From positions 1 through 45,113 of the forward strand of contig JAQVJV010000006.1 in NCBI GenBank assembly GCA_028695025.1: a stretch of DNA of 45,113 nt, in the 5' to 3' direction. The notes under the pieces are model-generated. The model made no database searches. It worked only from the letters and a program-made list of their open reading frames with translations, and was not told where the DNA came from. Shown here one piece after another: positions 22,539 through 31,043 of this stretch. Made by a program: the position numbers and the translations under genes. This DNA comes from Candidatus Moraniibacteriota bacterium. Its GTDB lineage: Bacteria > Patescibacteriota > Minisyncoccia > Moranbacterales > UBA11712. Each line of letters begins with the position of its first letter. Position 1 is the stretch's first letter.

Positions 22539-23204
22539 TTAGTTCAATGACGGTACTCTCTGGGCATATTTTTGCAAATTCTTAAGCTGTTTTTCGTTCA
22601 GCTTCTTGGACATTTCAACCGCGTTTGCAATCATATCCTTGCTGAATTCCCGCGTATCTCCGACCTTCAGTGATCCGTTTTTGACTTGCCGGCGCAGATA
22701 ATCTTCGATGTATATCTTGTGTTCGGCCGTAAGAGACGAATCCGGATTCTTTTCGAGATAGTTTGCAAGGGCGCGTCTTGCCAGTACTGTTGTTCCATCA
22801 CCTTTCGCGGCAGTTTCCACGAAAGCGTCTTTGGTTTCCTGGCTTGTCGGAGTTTGCGGCTCGGCTGTTTGCGTTTTGGTTTCCGAAGGAGCTGCTTTTT
22901 GGTCAGTTGTTGCCTGATCAGTTCCTTGGTCGCCCGTGCCGGCGCTTTCATCACTTGTATCGCCGCCAATCACGCTGATTTTTCCTTCGGAGCTATCTTC
23001 GGTCGATGTTGCTGATTTCTTCGTGCTCGGAGCTTGGGCCCGCTTTGAATAGGCGTATATTCCTCCAGCAATGACAACTACGATCAATACGCTGACGATC
23101 ATACGCATATTTTCAGCCAGCCATTCATTGAAATTACCCCTCCCCTCTTCTGATGATTCTTCGTTTTCGTTTTTTTCTTCAGAAGTGACGGGTTCTTTTT
23201 CCAC
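22539..23204 (-). CDS. Single-pass exported protein of unknown function
   Basis: A 221-residue protein. The N-terminus is acidic and cytoplasmic (1-32), followed by a transmembrane segment (about 35-52) and a low-complexity Thr/Ser/Gln/Asp spacer (about 58-130). A helical C-terminal domain (about 132-221) has ALANYLEKNPDSSLTAEHK and IYIEDYLRRQV, then AVEMSKKLNEKQLKNLQKYAQ. It starts with GTG at 23204, supported by AGGTG upstream and a promoter at 23278-23307. The charged linker between membrane and domain suggests the domain reaches away from the membrane. I do not recognise the family. Confidence 0.75.
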   Translation of the reverse strand: MEKEPVTSEEKNENEESSEEGRGNFNEWLAENMRMIVSVLIVVVIAGGIYAYSKRAQAPSTKKSATSTEDSSEGKISVIGGDTSDESAGTGDQGTDQATTDQKAAPSETKTQTAEPQTPTSQETKDAFVETAAKGDGTTVLARRALANYLEKNPDSSLTAEHKIYIEDYLRRQVKNGSLKVGDTREFSKDMIANAVEMSKKLNEKQLKNLQKYAQRVPSLN

Positions 23205-23277
23205 TGTTACACCTGCCTTTCTAGTTTTCCCCTGCTCAAAAAAGCAGAGATGAAATTATTAATGTTCCTTTAGTTTA

Positions 23278-23307
23278 ATTTTATCAGATAGGAATAAAAA
23301 GTGTCAA
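23278..23307 (-). promoter_or_regulatory. Promoter of the 22539 gene
   Basis: -35 TTGACA (23302-23307), 18-bp spacer, -10 TAAAAT (23278-23283). The leader of about 65 nt holds a small CTGCT/AGCAG hairpin. Confidence 0.55.
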
Positions 23308-23330
23308 TTTTGAGAACCGGACAAATTCCT

Positions 23331-23750
23331 TTAACGTTTCGAGAACTGCGGGGCGCGACGCGCTTTTTTGAGTCCGGATTTCTTCCTTTCCACTTGGCGG
23401 GCATCCCGGGTGAGATATCCCAGATCCTTGAGCGTTTTTTTCAGTTCCCCGTCTTTTACGACCAGTGCGCGCGAAATCCCCAATCGGGTGGCTTCCGCTT
23501 GTCCGCGGATGCCTCCTCCTCGCGTTTGCACGGTTATCTTGGCAATATCCGCCGAAACCGCCTTGAGAGGCGCTTTGACAATCTCTCTTAATTCCGAAAG
23601 GGGAAAATATTTTTTATAATCCGCTCCGTTGACTTCGATGTTCGCCTCCTTTTTCCCTTCGCTTTTCTCTTCGGAAAGATCAAAAAGGCGCACCCGGGCC
23701 ACGGATACTTTTCTTCGTCCAACTGCTTGGAAGTATTTTTCTGTTGACAT
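23331..23750 (-). CDS. rpsI: 30S ribosomal protein S9
   Basis: A 139-residue protein with family blocks [40 protein letters not shown] and the basic C-terminal [24 protein letters not shown] that reaches the P-site tRNA. It is the last gene of the ribosomal run, 34 nt after rplM as in most bacteria. Confidence 0.96.
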   Translation of the reverse strand: MSTEKYFQAVGRRKVSVARVRLFDLSEEKSEGKKEANIEVNGADYKKYFPLSELREIVKAPLKAVSADIAKITVQTRGGGIRGQAEATRLGISRALVVKDGELKKTLKDLGYLTRDARQVERKKSGLKKARRAPQFSKR

Positions 23751-23784
23751 AAAAATAGGATAGATTATCTAGAGCTTATCTCAT

Positions 23785-24186
23785 TTAGGCTGTAATTTCT
23801 TCAATCTGGCCGTTTACCACTCCATGGTTCTGATCTTTCGAGATCGTGATTTTTTTCATCACAACATCCCGAAGCTTGTTTTTGGGAAGCATTCCGTATA
23901 TGGATTCCCAAACGGCTTTGCGCGAATCGCGCCCAATCACGTCCTTCAGCTTTTGAGAAGTGATTCCCCCGGGATATCCGGAAAAAGAATGGTACATTTT
24001 GTCATCTTTTTTTCGGCCGGAAACATTGAGCTTGTCGGCATTGGTCACAATCACAAAAACTTCTCCGGTTTTGTTGGGAGCATATCCAACCTCATTTTTC
24101 CCTTGGAGCAATATGGCAATTTTGGTTGCCATCCGTCCCAAGATGAAATTTTCTGCGTTGAAAAGATAATATTTCTTCTGGCTCAT
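23785..24186 (-). CDS. rplM: 50S ribosomal protein L13
   Basis: A 133-residue protein with LGRMATKIAILLQGKN, VIVTNADKLNVSGRKKDDKMYHSFSGYPGGI and AVWESIYGMLPKNKLRD, all L13 hallmarks. It starts 6 nt after rplQ, so rplM-rpsI is joined directly to the alpha operon. Confidence 0.96.
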   Translation of the reverse strand: MSQKKYYLFNAENFILGRMATKIAILLQGKNEVGYAPNKTGEVFVIVTNADKLNVSGRKKDDKMYHSFSGYPGGITSQKLKDVIGRDSRKAVWESIYGMLPKNKLRDVVMKKITISKDQNHGVVNGQIEEITA

Positions 24187-24192
24187 AGTGTC

Positions 24193-24582
24193 TTATTTTT
24201 TATCAGTCTTCTTATCTTCCGCAACCGGTTTCGGCGCGTCCTCAATGATTTCAATCTTTGCCATCTCGGCGCTGTCCGAAAGGCGGCGGCCCCGCTTCGT
24301 GATCCGCGTGTATCCGCTGTTCCGGGAAGCGGTTTTCTCGATAATTTCTTTGAGTATGGCCGGTGTCACGTTTTTCGGCAGTCTGGACTTCGCCACGCGG
24401 AAACTCGGCGCTTTCTTGAGCTGGCCGATTGCTTTCTCGGCGATTGATTTCAGCTCCTTCGCCTTGGCAAGAGTGGTGTTCATCTTTCTTTTCACCAACA
24501 AATCCCCGAGCATGGTCTTCAGCATAGCCTCTCTTTGCTTTTTTTCCCGGCTAAATTTTCTCCCTACTTTCAGATGTTTCAT
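24193..24582 (-). CDS. rplQ: 50S ribosomal protein L17
   Basis: A 129-residue protein beginning MKHLKVGRKFSREKKQREAM, with the conserved KSIAEKAIGQLKKA and GYTRITKRGRRLSDSAEMAKIEI blocks. A short acidic/basic tail follows the core. It is positioned after rpoA as usual. Confidence 0.96.
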   Translation of the reverse strand: MKHLKVGRKFSREKKQREAMLKTMLGDLLVKRKMNTTLAKAKELKSIAEKAIGQLKKAPSFRVAKSRLPKNVTPAILKEIIEKTASRNSGYTRITKRGRRLSDSAEMAKIEIIEDAPKPVAEDKKTDKK

Positions 24583-24600
24583 GGTGTGCGTTTCTCTTGC

Positions 24601-25596
24601 TTATTTCAAAGTGAATCCCAGGTTCCCGATAGCTTTCTTGATTTCCTTAATCCCTTTCTCGCCCATTCCTTCCAAATTCATGAGTTCCTCTTCAGACATC
24701 TTGGCGATATCTTCAACAAATTTCAAATTGCTTTTTTCAAGGACGTTCATTGTCCGCGTAGAGAAAGAAAGCCCTTCGACGGCAGTTTTTCTATCTTCAT
24801 TATTTTTTTCTTCCGCTTCAACAGTTTCTTGTTTTTCTTTATCTTCACCTTCTTCAACAGATTTCTTTTCTTCTCCTGCTTCTTCCACCGGATTTTCCAC
24901 TTCTTCTTCGACCGCAAAATCCTTTATGGCGGCATATTGGTCAATCACGATTTCCACCGCTTTGAGATAGGCCTCTTCCGGAGATATCGAACCGTCCGTT
25001 TCCACTTCGAGGATAATTTTGTCATAATCGGTCCTTTTTCCGACACGGGTATTTTCCACGCCATAATTCACCCGGCGCACCGGAGTGAAAACCGCATCAA
25101 TCGCAATGAGGCCGATTTCTTTCTTTTCCCGCTCCTGCTGTTCCACCGGCACGTAGCCAAGGCCTTTTTGTACTTCGATTTCCATTTCTAATTCTCCCTT
25201 CTTGTCAGTAATTGTAGCAATTTCCGCGTCCTTATTGATGATTTCCACGCTGGACGGACACTGGATTTGGGCAGCTGTTATCTTTTTTTCTCCCTTTTCT
25301 TTGAGTGTGAGCTTCACCGGTTCATCTTCGTGGGAAACGAAACGGACTTTTTTCAGATTGAGGATGATTTGGATGACATCTTCAAGCACATTCGGAATAG
25401 CCGAAAATTCATGGGAAACCCCTTTGATTTTCACTGAAACAGCCGCCGCTCCGGGCAGTGAGGAGAGCAAAACCCGGCGGAGGGAATTTCCGAGAGTAGT
25501 CCCGTATCCGGGATAACATCCGTCGATTTCAATTTTTCCGATATTATTTCCAAGATCCGTATATTTGGGAGCAATTGGGAGCGAAACTTTTTGCAT
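24601..25596 (-). CDS. rpoA: RNA polymerase alpha subunit
   Basis: 331 residues. The N-terminal dimerisation domain (1-225) has GYPGYGTTLGNSLRRVLLSSLPGAAAVSVKI near the start, VFTPVRRVNYGVENTRVG and TDGSISPEEAYLKAVEI. The C-terminal helix-hairpin-helix domain (about 275-331) has LKFVEDIAKMSEEELMNLEGMG. Between them lies an unusually Glu/Lys-rich linker (about 232-272), acidic and of low complexity. This linker joins the two domains flexibly in all bacteria, but here it is longer and more charged than usual. Confidence 0.97.
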   Translation of the reverse strand: MQKVSLPIAPKYTDLGNNIGKIEIDGCYPGYGTTLGNSLRRVLLSSLPGAAAVSVKIKGVSHEFSAIPNVLEDVIQIILNLKKVRFVSHEDEPVKLTLKEKGEKKITAAQIQCPSSVEIINKDAEIATITDKKGELEMEIEVQKGLGYVPVEQQEREKKEIGLIAIDAVFTPVRRVNYGVENTRVGKRTDYDKIILEVETDGSISPEEAYLKAVEIVIDQYAAIKDFAVEEEVENPVEEAGEEKKSVEEGEDKEKQETVEAEEKNNEDRKTAVEGLSFSTRTMNVLEKSNLKFVEDIAKMSEEELMNLEGMGEKGIKEIKKAIGNLGFTLK

Positions 25597-25639
25597 TTTT
25601 TTAGAGCTTATTTTTTAAAATAAATATAAAGTTCAAAAA

Positions 25640-26275
25640 TTACTTGGAATAAAACTCAATGATCATCTGGGAATCGATCCCGGATCCGAAGTCGTCGCGG
25701 GTCGGCTTTCCTTTGATTTCGACAGTCATTTTGGCCGGATCGATGGCGATCCAAGCCGGCAATCCCGCTCCTTTGCTTTCCTTCATTGCCTGGGTGATTT
25801 GCTTGATATAGGTTTTCTCCTTCTTGTTTTCTTTTATGGAAATAACATTCCCCACCTTGAGTTCAATGGAGGGAATATTGGCATTTTTTCCATTCAATTG
25901 GAAAAGGGAATGTTTTACCGCTTGACGGGCTTGGCGACGGCTGGAGGCAAGTCCCGCGCGATATACGGCGTTATCAAGGCGCATTTCCAATTTTTGCATG
26001 AGAAGATCTCCCGTGACACCTTGTTTGTTCCGCACTGCCTGGAAATATTTGTTGAGCTGGCTTTCCATCACGGCGTAAATCCTCTTCACCCGCTGTTTCA
26101 TAGCAAGTTGCTGGCTAAATTCGCTCCGGTTGCGCTGGCCTTTCGCTCCGTGCATTCCCGGCGGAGTAGGCTTCCGCACAATTCCACATTTCGGCGTACC
26201 GCAACGCTCCCCTTTCAAAAAGAGTTTTTCTCCCGCCCGGCGGCAAAGTTTGCATTTGGCAGATATTTTGGTCAT
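25640..26275 (-). CDS. rpsD: 30S ribosomal protein S4 (zinc type)
   Basis: A 211-residue primary rRNA-binding protein. The N-terminus has four cysteines (KCKLCRR near 8-11 and ERCGTPKCG near 24-30), marking the zinc-binding form. PTPPGMHG follows, and an S4 RNA-binding domain spans about 100-160 (LEMRLDNAVYRAGLASSRRQARQAV). The C-terminal SQMIIEFYSK closes the protein. It lies between rpsK and rpoA in the standard order. Confidence 0.96.
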   Translation of the reverse strand: MTKISAKCKLCRRAGEKLFLKGERCGTPKCGIVRKPTPPGMHGAKGQRNRSEFSQQLAMKQRVKRIYAVMESQLNKYFQAVRNKQGVTGDLLMQKLEMRLDNAVYRAGLASSRRQARQAVKHSLFQLNGKNANIPSIELKVGNVISIKENKKEKTYIKQITQAMKESKGAGLPAWIAIDPAKMTVEIKGKPTRDDFGSGIDSQMIIEFYSK

Positions 26276-26293
26276 TTGGTTGAAATGGAATTA

Positions 26294-26818
26294 TTACACT
26301 CTCCGGGGCTTTCTGGGCCGGCATCCGTTGTGCGGAATCGGAGTTATATCCTTGATGAGATTAATTTCAAAATCATTATTGACAAGCGCCCGGATGGCCG
26401 CTTCACGCCCGCTTCCCACGCCTTTCACATATACGTCAATTTCTTTGAGGCCGAATTTCGCCACTTTTTCCGAAGCCGCGTTGACAATTTGGGTGGCCGC
26501 GTAAGGTGTCGCTTTCTTGGCTCCTTTGAATCCCAGAGATCCGGCGCTTGACCAGGCAAGAACTTTTCCGCCCTGATCGGCAAAAGTGAGAAGAGTATTG
26601 TTGTATGTGCATTGGATATGCGCTTGTCCGCGCAAAACCTGCCGGCGGATTTTCTTTTTCCTGGCCTTGGCAGGCGCTTTTTCCCCGGTCGTTTCAGTTT
26701 TTACTTCCGTTTCAGCCGCAACTTTCTCTTCTTTTTTCTCAACCGCAACACTCTCTGATTTTTGATCAGCTTTTTGACTCACTTGTTCTTCTTTTTTTAT
26801 CGCTTTTTCTTCGCTCAT
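26294..26818 (-). CDS. rpsK: 30S ribosomal protein S11 with charged N-terminal extension
   Basis: 174 residues. The S11 core (about 55-174) has RGQAHIQCTYNNTLLTFADQGG, WSSAGSLGFKGAKKATPYAA and DITPIPHNGCRPRKPRRV. About 50 extra N-terminal residues are nearly all Glu, Lys, Ala, Val and Thr (KEEKVAAETEVKTETTGEK). The S11 core alone is about 125 residues. No internal Met gives a core-only start, so the extension appears translated. Its role is unknown. Confidence 0.94.
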   Translation of the reverse strand: MSEEKAIKKEEQVSQKADQKSESVAVEKKEEKVAAETEVKTETTGEKAPAKARKKKIRRQVLRGQAHIQCTYNNTLLTFADQGGKVLAWSSAGSLGFKGAKKATPYAATQIVNAASEKVAKFGLKEIDVYVKGVGSGREAAIRALVNNDFEINLIKDITPIPHNGCRPRKPRRV

Positions 26819-26819
26819 A

Positions 26820-26857
26820 AAAATACTAGATACTCTATACTAAATACTAGATATCAA
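26820..26857. repeat. AT-rich tandem motif between rpsM and rpsK
   Basis: The motif ATACTAGATA and near copies (ATACTA, AATACTAGATA) repeat several times in the 46-nt gap. It looks like an imperfect short tandem array. Confidence 0.5.
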
Positions 26858-26864
26858 ATGGATT

Positions 26865-27254
26865 CTACGTCTTTTCTGCCGCTTTCCGGCGTCCGCTTCC
26901 GGCCGTTTTTCTCACGTTTCCGCGCACTGTCCGCGTATTGGTCCGGGTTCTTTGCCCCCGCACCGTGAGGCCTTTCATATGCCGCGTGCCGCGATAGCAG
27001 CCGATTTCCTTGAGGCGGCGGATATTCATCTGCTTTTGGTGCTTGAGTTCCCCTTCGATGGTGTAGGTTTTCTCGATAAAATCCTTCAATTTGTTCACTT
27101 CAACTTCGGAAAGATCCTTGGTCCTGGTATTCGGATCCAATTTCAAAGCCGCCAGCGTTTCCTGGCTTCTTGTTTTCCCTATTCCATATATATAAGTAAG
27201 GGCAATTTCGATCCGTTTTTCGTCCGGGATGGATACCCCTGCAATTCTCGCCAT
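26865..27254 (-). CDS. rpsM: 30S ribosomal protein S13
   Basis: A 129-residue protein with [19 protein letters not shown] at the start, [41 protein letters not shown] and a basic tail. It follows rpmJ by 5 nt in the order infA-rpmJ-rpsM-rpsK-rpsD-rpoA. Confidence 0.96.
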   Translation of the reverse strand: MARIAGVSIPDEKRIEIALTYIYGIGKTRSQETLAALKLDPNTRTKDLSEVEVNKLKDFIEKTYTIEGELKHQKQMNIRRLKEIGCYRGTRHMKGLTVRGQRTRTNTRTVRGNVRKTAGSGRRKAAEKT

Positions 27255-27259
27255 AAGAT

Positions 27260-27373
27260 TTATCCTTGTCTTTGCTTATGTTTCGGATTGGTGCAAATCA
27301 CAAAAAGTTTGCCTTTCCGCCTGACAACCTTGCATTTATTGCAAATTTTTTTGACTGAAGCTCTAACTTTCAT
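27260..27373 (-). CDS. rpmJ: 50S ribosomal protein L36
   Basis: A 37-residue protein. It begins [17 protein letters not shown], continues [20 protein letters not shown] and has the C-x-x-C...C...H zinc site (C11, C14, C27, H32). Length and all zinc ligands match the family. It lies 15 nt after infA and 5 nt before rpsM. Confidence 0.95.
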   Translation of the reverse strand: MKVRASVKKICNKCKVVRRKGKLFVICTNPKHKQRQG

Positions 27374-27388
27374 ATTTTTCCGCTAATT

Positions 27389-27607
27389 TCAAAGCCGTTT
27401 TACGATTCGGCCCTTAGTGAGGTCGTACGGGCTCATTTCCACGCTCACGCGATCCCCCGGCAAGAGACGGATATAATTCACCCGCATGCGACCGGAAATA
27501 TGGGCCAATATCTCATGGCCGTTTTCGAGCTCGACTCGAAAGGTGGTGCTCGGCAAAGTTTCCTTCACTACTCCGTCGAGTCTTATAATTTCTTTGTCTT
27601 TTGTCAT
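27389..27607 (-). CDS. infA: Translation initiation factor IF-1
   Basis: A 72-residue S1/OB-fold protein: [60 protein letters not shown]. The ATG at 27607 fits homology; the frame can be extended four codons to a TTG at 27619. It is the first gene of the ribosomal operon, about 97 nt downstream of a strong promoter. Confidence 0.96.
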   Translation of the reverse strand: MTKDKEIIRLDGVVKETLPSTTFRVELENGHEILAHISGRMRVNYIRLLPGDRVSVEMSPYDLTKGRIVKRL

Positions 27608-27710
27608 ACCTAAAAACAAAGGCCGCCGCCCCCGTAGATTGCTTTTGATGGTTTCTGGTCAATCCAAGGGCTTGAATCTCGATCTTTTTCGATTTTTTAA
27701 GTCTGAATGT

Positions 27711-27738
27711 ATTATAAGCTTCCTGTTTTTTTTGTCAA
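27711..27738 (-). promoter_or_regulatory. Promoter of the infA-to-rpsI operon
   Basis: -35 TTGACA (27733-27738), 16-bp spacer, -10 TATAAT (27711-27716), both perfect. The leader of about 97 nt includes a GC-rich GGGGGCGGCGGCC stretch close to the start codon. Confidence 0.75.
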
Positions 27739-27752
27739 TAGCGCGAAAAATA

Positions 27753-29669
27753 TCAATCTATCGTCTTCTCCTCAATATCAATCCGCTTTTCATTCATCGG
27801 CATTCTTTTCACGAAAAACGGCCAGAAATCAATGTCTATTTTTTCAATCGCGTCGAAATTTTTGGAATAATTTTGGGCGTCCGAAGAAGTTTTTCCAAGG
27901 ATCCCTTTTCGGAAATTTTCCGCGTCGAAACCCGATCCGATTGTTGCTGTGGTTTTCGCTTGAAATTCAAGGCTTTTGTTCTCAAAATTCGCTTCGGAGA
28001 GGATATAATCTACAGGCTGGTTGAAAAGGATATCGCTCGAATTCACGCCGGATTTCACCAAATCATCGCGCATGAGATTCTTGATTTCCGCCTCATCGAC
28101 GGAAAGCACTGAAAGTTTCACCTTGGCCGAGGCCGTCAGCTTGTCCTTTTCCGCCCCGATATCTTCCGAAACCGTGATTCCGGAAACATCCGTTTTGATC
28201 GCATTGTCAAATACTTTCCGGCCGGAGGGCAAATTTTCTTTCGCAAGCTCCGCCGCTTTTTCTTTGGCATCGGTTGCCAATTTCTCCCGGGCAGACGCGA
28301 TGTCTTGAGCCGTCACCATTTTTCCGTCGCCTTCCGACCCTCCCGCCATTGCTTCCGTTGATTTCGCATAGAATTTTTCATATTTCGACGATCCTTTGAA
28401 TCCGACAATTTTGAATTCCGCCGGATCGATGTTGTAGCTGTCTCCCGCCTGGTCGGCAACCACCTCCACCTCGATCGCCCCCGGCTTCACCTCGCCGTCC
28501 ACTTTCGAAAATCCCGGCACAACTACATTTTTCGTTATCCGGAATATTTTTCCATCCGTCGTTTCGAGCCGGGTTGTCGCCACCAGCGGCTGGCTGTCCG
28601 AACTGTACTCGTTGTATATCACCACTTTTCCGCCTGCTTTGGTCCCGCCTTTCACTGCTCCGGTTGAATCGAACTCCTCGCCAAAATCAGTGGTTATTTC
28701 ATCATATTCGGCCTTGATCGGCTGGCTGCCGGAATTTTCGGCATCAACATCCAGCGAAACCGGCTTCTTGTCGCTTTTGAGCTGGATATAAACCGTCGCT
28801 TTGGGAAGAAAATAGGAGGCAAGCGCCACCGCCGCCAAAAAAACAACAATCAAGCCAAAGAAAAGAAAGAATTTTTTTGCGCCACCGCCCACCTTTTCAG
28901 TTTCAAGAATTCTTTCTTCTTTCCGGTTTTTTTTGAAAAATTGGTCGGCTTTTTTGATGGAAACCTGGCTGATCTTCGGAGGAGCAACGTTCGATTCGAC
29001 ATAGGATTCAGACACAGTATCAGTTTCCCGAATGACAATGTCCGGTTCCGGTTCCGGCTTTTTTTCCGGCGGTTTTTCTTTTGTTTTTTTTCTTTTTGTG
29101 GCCGCTTTTTTTCCGGCAACTATATCCGACATGCGGACAGACGGCTTTTCCGATTCCGGTTCCAACTCGTTTTCCATTTCATATTTGGCAATTTTTTCAA
29201 TCTCCCGCTTGGCTGTTTTTGTGTGGACTATTTTTTGGGACGCTTCAGAAGCCGCCATATTTTCCGCCGCAGCCGATCCGCTTCCCGCCGCAAAAAAACT
29301 GCTTGTCCCCACCTCACCATCTTTTTCCAGCTCTTCTTTGATAGCTTCCGCCTCGTTTTTATACATCGGTTCGTAATCATCTTCTTCGGTTTCCGACTCT
29401 TCCAGGAAAATATCGTTGTCAGCTTTGGTTTGCGCCAATATCCCGGCTTTTTCAATGAGTTTTTTTCCGAACTTGTCCTGCGTGACGATCAAAAGCTGTT
29501 TTTTCTGGCGATCCGCTTCTTTTTTTAGCAAGCGCAAATTGACGATTCCCTGAAGGATCAAAGCGTTTTTCGGAGCAATGAGGATGATTTCTCTTGCCTG
29601 GGTTTTTTTCACCCGGTCGATTATGGAAGTGATTTCTTCGTCAATGTCGATATAGAGGGTTTTGTGCAT
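27753..29669 (-). CDS. Large membrane protein with baseplate-J-like region
   Basis: 638 residues. The N-terminal domain (1-80) has YIDIDEEITSIIDRVKKTQAREIILIAPKNA. A long acidic then basic low-complexity stretch (about 85-265) and a transmembrane segment (about 268-290) follow. The extracytoplasmic part (290-638) contains GGKVVIYNEYSSDSQPLVATTR and KNVVVPGFSKVDGEVKPGAIEVEVVAD, which resemble the Baseplate_J/gp47 strand pattern. This combination recurs in Patescibacteria. It lies 22 nt after the FtsA/PilM-like gene, so the two probably form one operon and may cooperate at the membrane. No phage genes are nearby, so a phage origin is not implied. Confidence 0.75.
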   Translation of the reverse strand: MHKTLYIDIDEEITSIIDRVKKTQAREIILIAPKNALILQGIVNLRLLKKEADRQKKQLLIVTQDKFGKKLIEKAGILAQTKADNDIFLEESETEEDDYEPMYKNEAEAIKEELEKDGEVGTSSFFAAGSGSAAAENMAASEASQKIVHTKTAKREIEKIAKYEMENELEPESEKPSVRMSDIVAGKKAATKRKKTKEKPPEKKPEPEPDIVIRETDTVSESYVESNVAPPKISQVSIKKADQFFKKNRKEERILETEKVGGGAKKFFLFFGLIVVFLAAVALASYFLPKATVYIQLKSDKKPVSLDVDAENSGSQPIKAEYDEITTDFGEEFDSTGAVKGGTKAGGKVVIYNEYSSDSQPLVATTRLETTDGKIFRITKNVVVPGFSKVDGEVKPGAIEVEVVADQAGDSYNIDPAEFKIVGFKGSSKYEKFYAKSTEAMAGGSEGDGKMVTAQDIASAREKLATDAKEKAAELAKENLPSGRKVFDNAIKTDVSGITVSEDIGAEKDKLTASAKVKLSVLSVDEAEIKNLMRDDLVKSGVNSSDILFNQPVDYILSEANFENKSLEFQAKTTATIGSGFDAENFRKGILGKTSSDAQNYSKNFDAIEKIDIDFWPFFVKRMPMNEKRIDIEEKTID

Positions 29670-29691
29670 AAAAACTTGTGTTGGTTGGAAA

Positions 29692-30957
29692 TTAGTTCTG
29701 CATCATTTTGACAGCCCGGCGAAGCATCGAAGACATCACTTTTTCTTCGCCGACAAACTCAAGCGCCAAATTGGCAAGCCCCATCGGAGTTATATCCTGC
29801 GGATCCTTGAGCATATTGGTCGTATCTTCGATATTAGCCACATCTTTCGGCTGCAAAAAACTCACCGAAGGGGCTTTCGCAAATGACAAATTCTTGATCC
29901 AATTCCCGCTCAAAAGAGACTTCCGGATTCCGGGAAGCGCCGACCCGCCGCCGCAAAGAAGAATCCTCGGCGGGAGAAGGCCGCCCTCCGAATATTCCGA
30001 AAGGGAAAGTTCGATGCCATCCAGCCAAACCTGGCAATCCTCCTCGAATATTTTCTCGAGCCGGGAACTGATTTCCCTATTCAATTCCCCGCGCCCGTAT
30101 TTCATTTTGAGCGCCTCCGCTTCGTCGAAGTTTATGTTGAGTTCCTGGGCCAGCCTCTTCGTGAAAGCCCTTCCTCCCAAAGCAAACATTTTTGTGCCCT
30201 CCAATCCGCCGTTCCGCACCACCGCCACGTCCGTCGTTCCGCCACCCACGTCGATGAAAATCGTACTGAAATCCATATTGTTTTCCAGCCCCATGGAACG
30301 CGCCACGGCATACGGCTCCGCAGCAATGCTCAACAGTTCCAGATCCAGCTCCTGAGCGATGGTTTGGAGCGCTCCCAGATGGACCATCGGCGCGTGCGCA
30401 TTGAAAATTCCAATGGAAACATCCCGGCCCTGAAAACCCAGCGGGTTCGTCACGCGATATCCGTCGATCCGCACATCAACAATCGCCGCGTTGATCAACT
30501 TCACGTCAATTTCATTATGTCCCGTTTCCCAAGCGATTTGCTGGCGAATTTTGTCGAAAGCTTTCCATTGGACTTTTTGGATGATATTTTTGAGCTCCGG
30601 AAGATCGATGCGCGTTTCCGGCTTCAATCTTTCATAATGCACGGTTGTCGTCGATCCTTTCACCAGTTCTCCGGCGATTCCCATAATCGTCTGTTCAACT
30701 TTTTTCACGCCTGCCATTTCTTCCGCGATCCCGATTGCTTTTTCACAAGACGCCACCACGCCCCCGATGTCACTCACCGCGCCGGACTGCATATCGCCCA
30801 GCCTTTGCCGCACCCTTCCCACTCCCGTGACAACCCCCCTCTCTTCGTTCTCATCCACCTTGAAAACCAAGGCTTTGACCACCTCCGTTCCAATGTCAAG
30901 CGAAAGCGCGTAGTTGCCGACGCTCTTCCGCCCCATCATTTTTGAAAACAATCCCAT
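29692..30957 (-). CDS. FtsA/PilM-like actin-fold ATPase
   Basis: About 421 residues from the ATG at 30957; the frame extends 11 codons further without support. Actin-fold signatures: ALSLDIGTEVVKAL (phosphate 1), FIDVGGGTTDVAVV (phosphate 2) and LLCGGGSALPGI (adenosine). Between them VEQTIMGIAGELVKGSTT matches the SHS2 subdomain of FtsA and PilM. The extreme C-terminus (VMSSMLRRAVKMMQN) could be an amphipathic membrane-targeting helix, as in FtsA. There is no ftsZ or pil cluster in the window, so division versus type IV pilus cannot be decided. A consensus promoter sits only 13 nt upstream of the ATG. Confidence 0.85.
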   Translation of the reverse strand: MGLFSKMMGRKSVGNYALSLDIGTEVVKALVFKVDENEERGVVTGVGRVRQRLGDMQSGAVSDIGGVVASCEKAIGIAEEMAGVKKVEQTIMGIAGELVKGSTTTVHYERLKPETRIDLPELKNIIQKVQWKAFDKIRQQIAWETGHNEIDVKLINAAIVDVRIDGYRVTNPLGFQGRDVSIGIFNAHAPMVHLGALQTIAQELDLELLSIAAEPYAVARSMGLENNMDFSTIFIDVGGGTTDVAVVRNGGLEGTKMFALGGRAFTKRLAQELNINFDEAEALKMKYGRGELNREISSRLEKIFEEDCQVWLDGIELSLSEYSEGGLLPPRILLCGGGSALPGIRKSLLSGNWIKNLSFAKAPSVSFLQPKDVANIEDTTNMLKDPQDITPMGLANLALEFVGEEKVMSSMLRRAVKMMQN

Positions 30958-30969
30958 GGTTTTTTTATA

Positions 30970-30998
30970 ATTATAACTTTTATTTCCCAAGCTGACAA
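30970..30998 (-). promoter_or_regulatory. Promoter of the FtsA/PilM-like operon
   Basis: -35 TTGTCA (30993-30998), 17-bp spacer, perfect -10 TATAAT (30970-30975). The predicted start near 30963 leaves about 5 nt before the ATG, so the mRNA would be nearly leaderless. Confidence 0.7.
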
Positions 30999-31002
30999 TT
31001 TT

Positions 31003-31031
31003 TTGACTGCCGGGTGGAAATTGATTAAGAT
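31003..31031 (+). promoter_or_regulatory. Promoter of the 31044 gene
   Basis: -35 TTGACT (31003-31008), 17-bp spacer, -10 TAAGAT (31026-31031). The predicted start near 31038 leaves about 6 nt before the ATG. Confidence 0.55.
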
Positions 31032-31043
31032 ATAGTGAGCCGT

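Noticed and set aside
27753-29669. Prophage remnant, because of the baseplate-J-like region
   Set aside because: No other phage gene is nearby. The protein has a membrane anchor and is coupled to an actin-fold ATPase.
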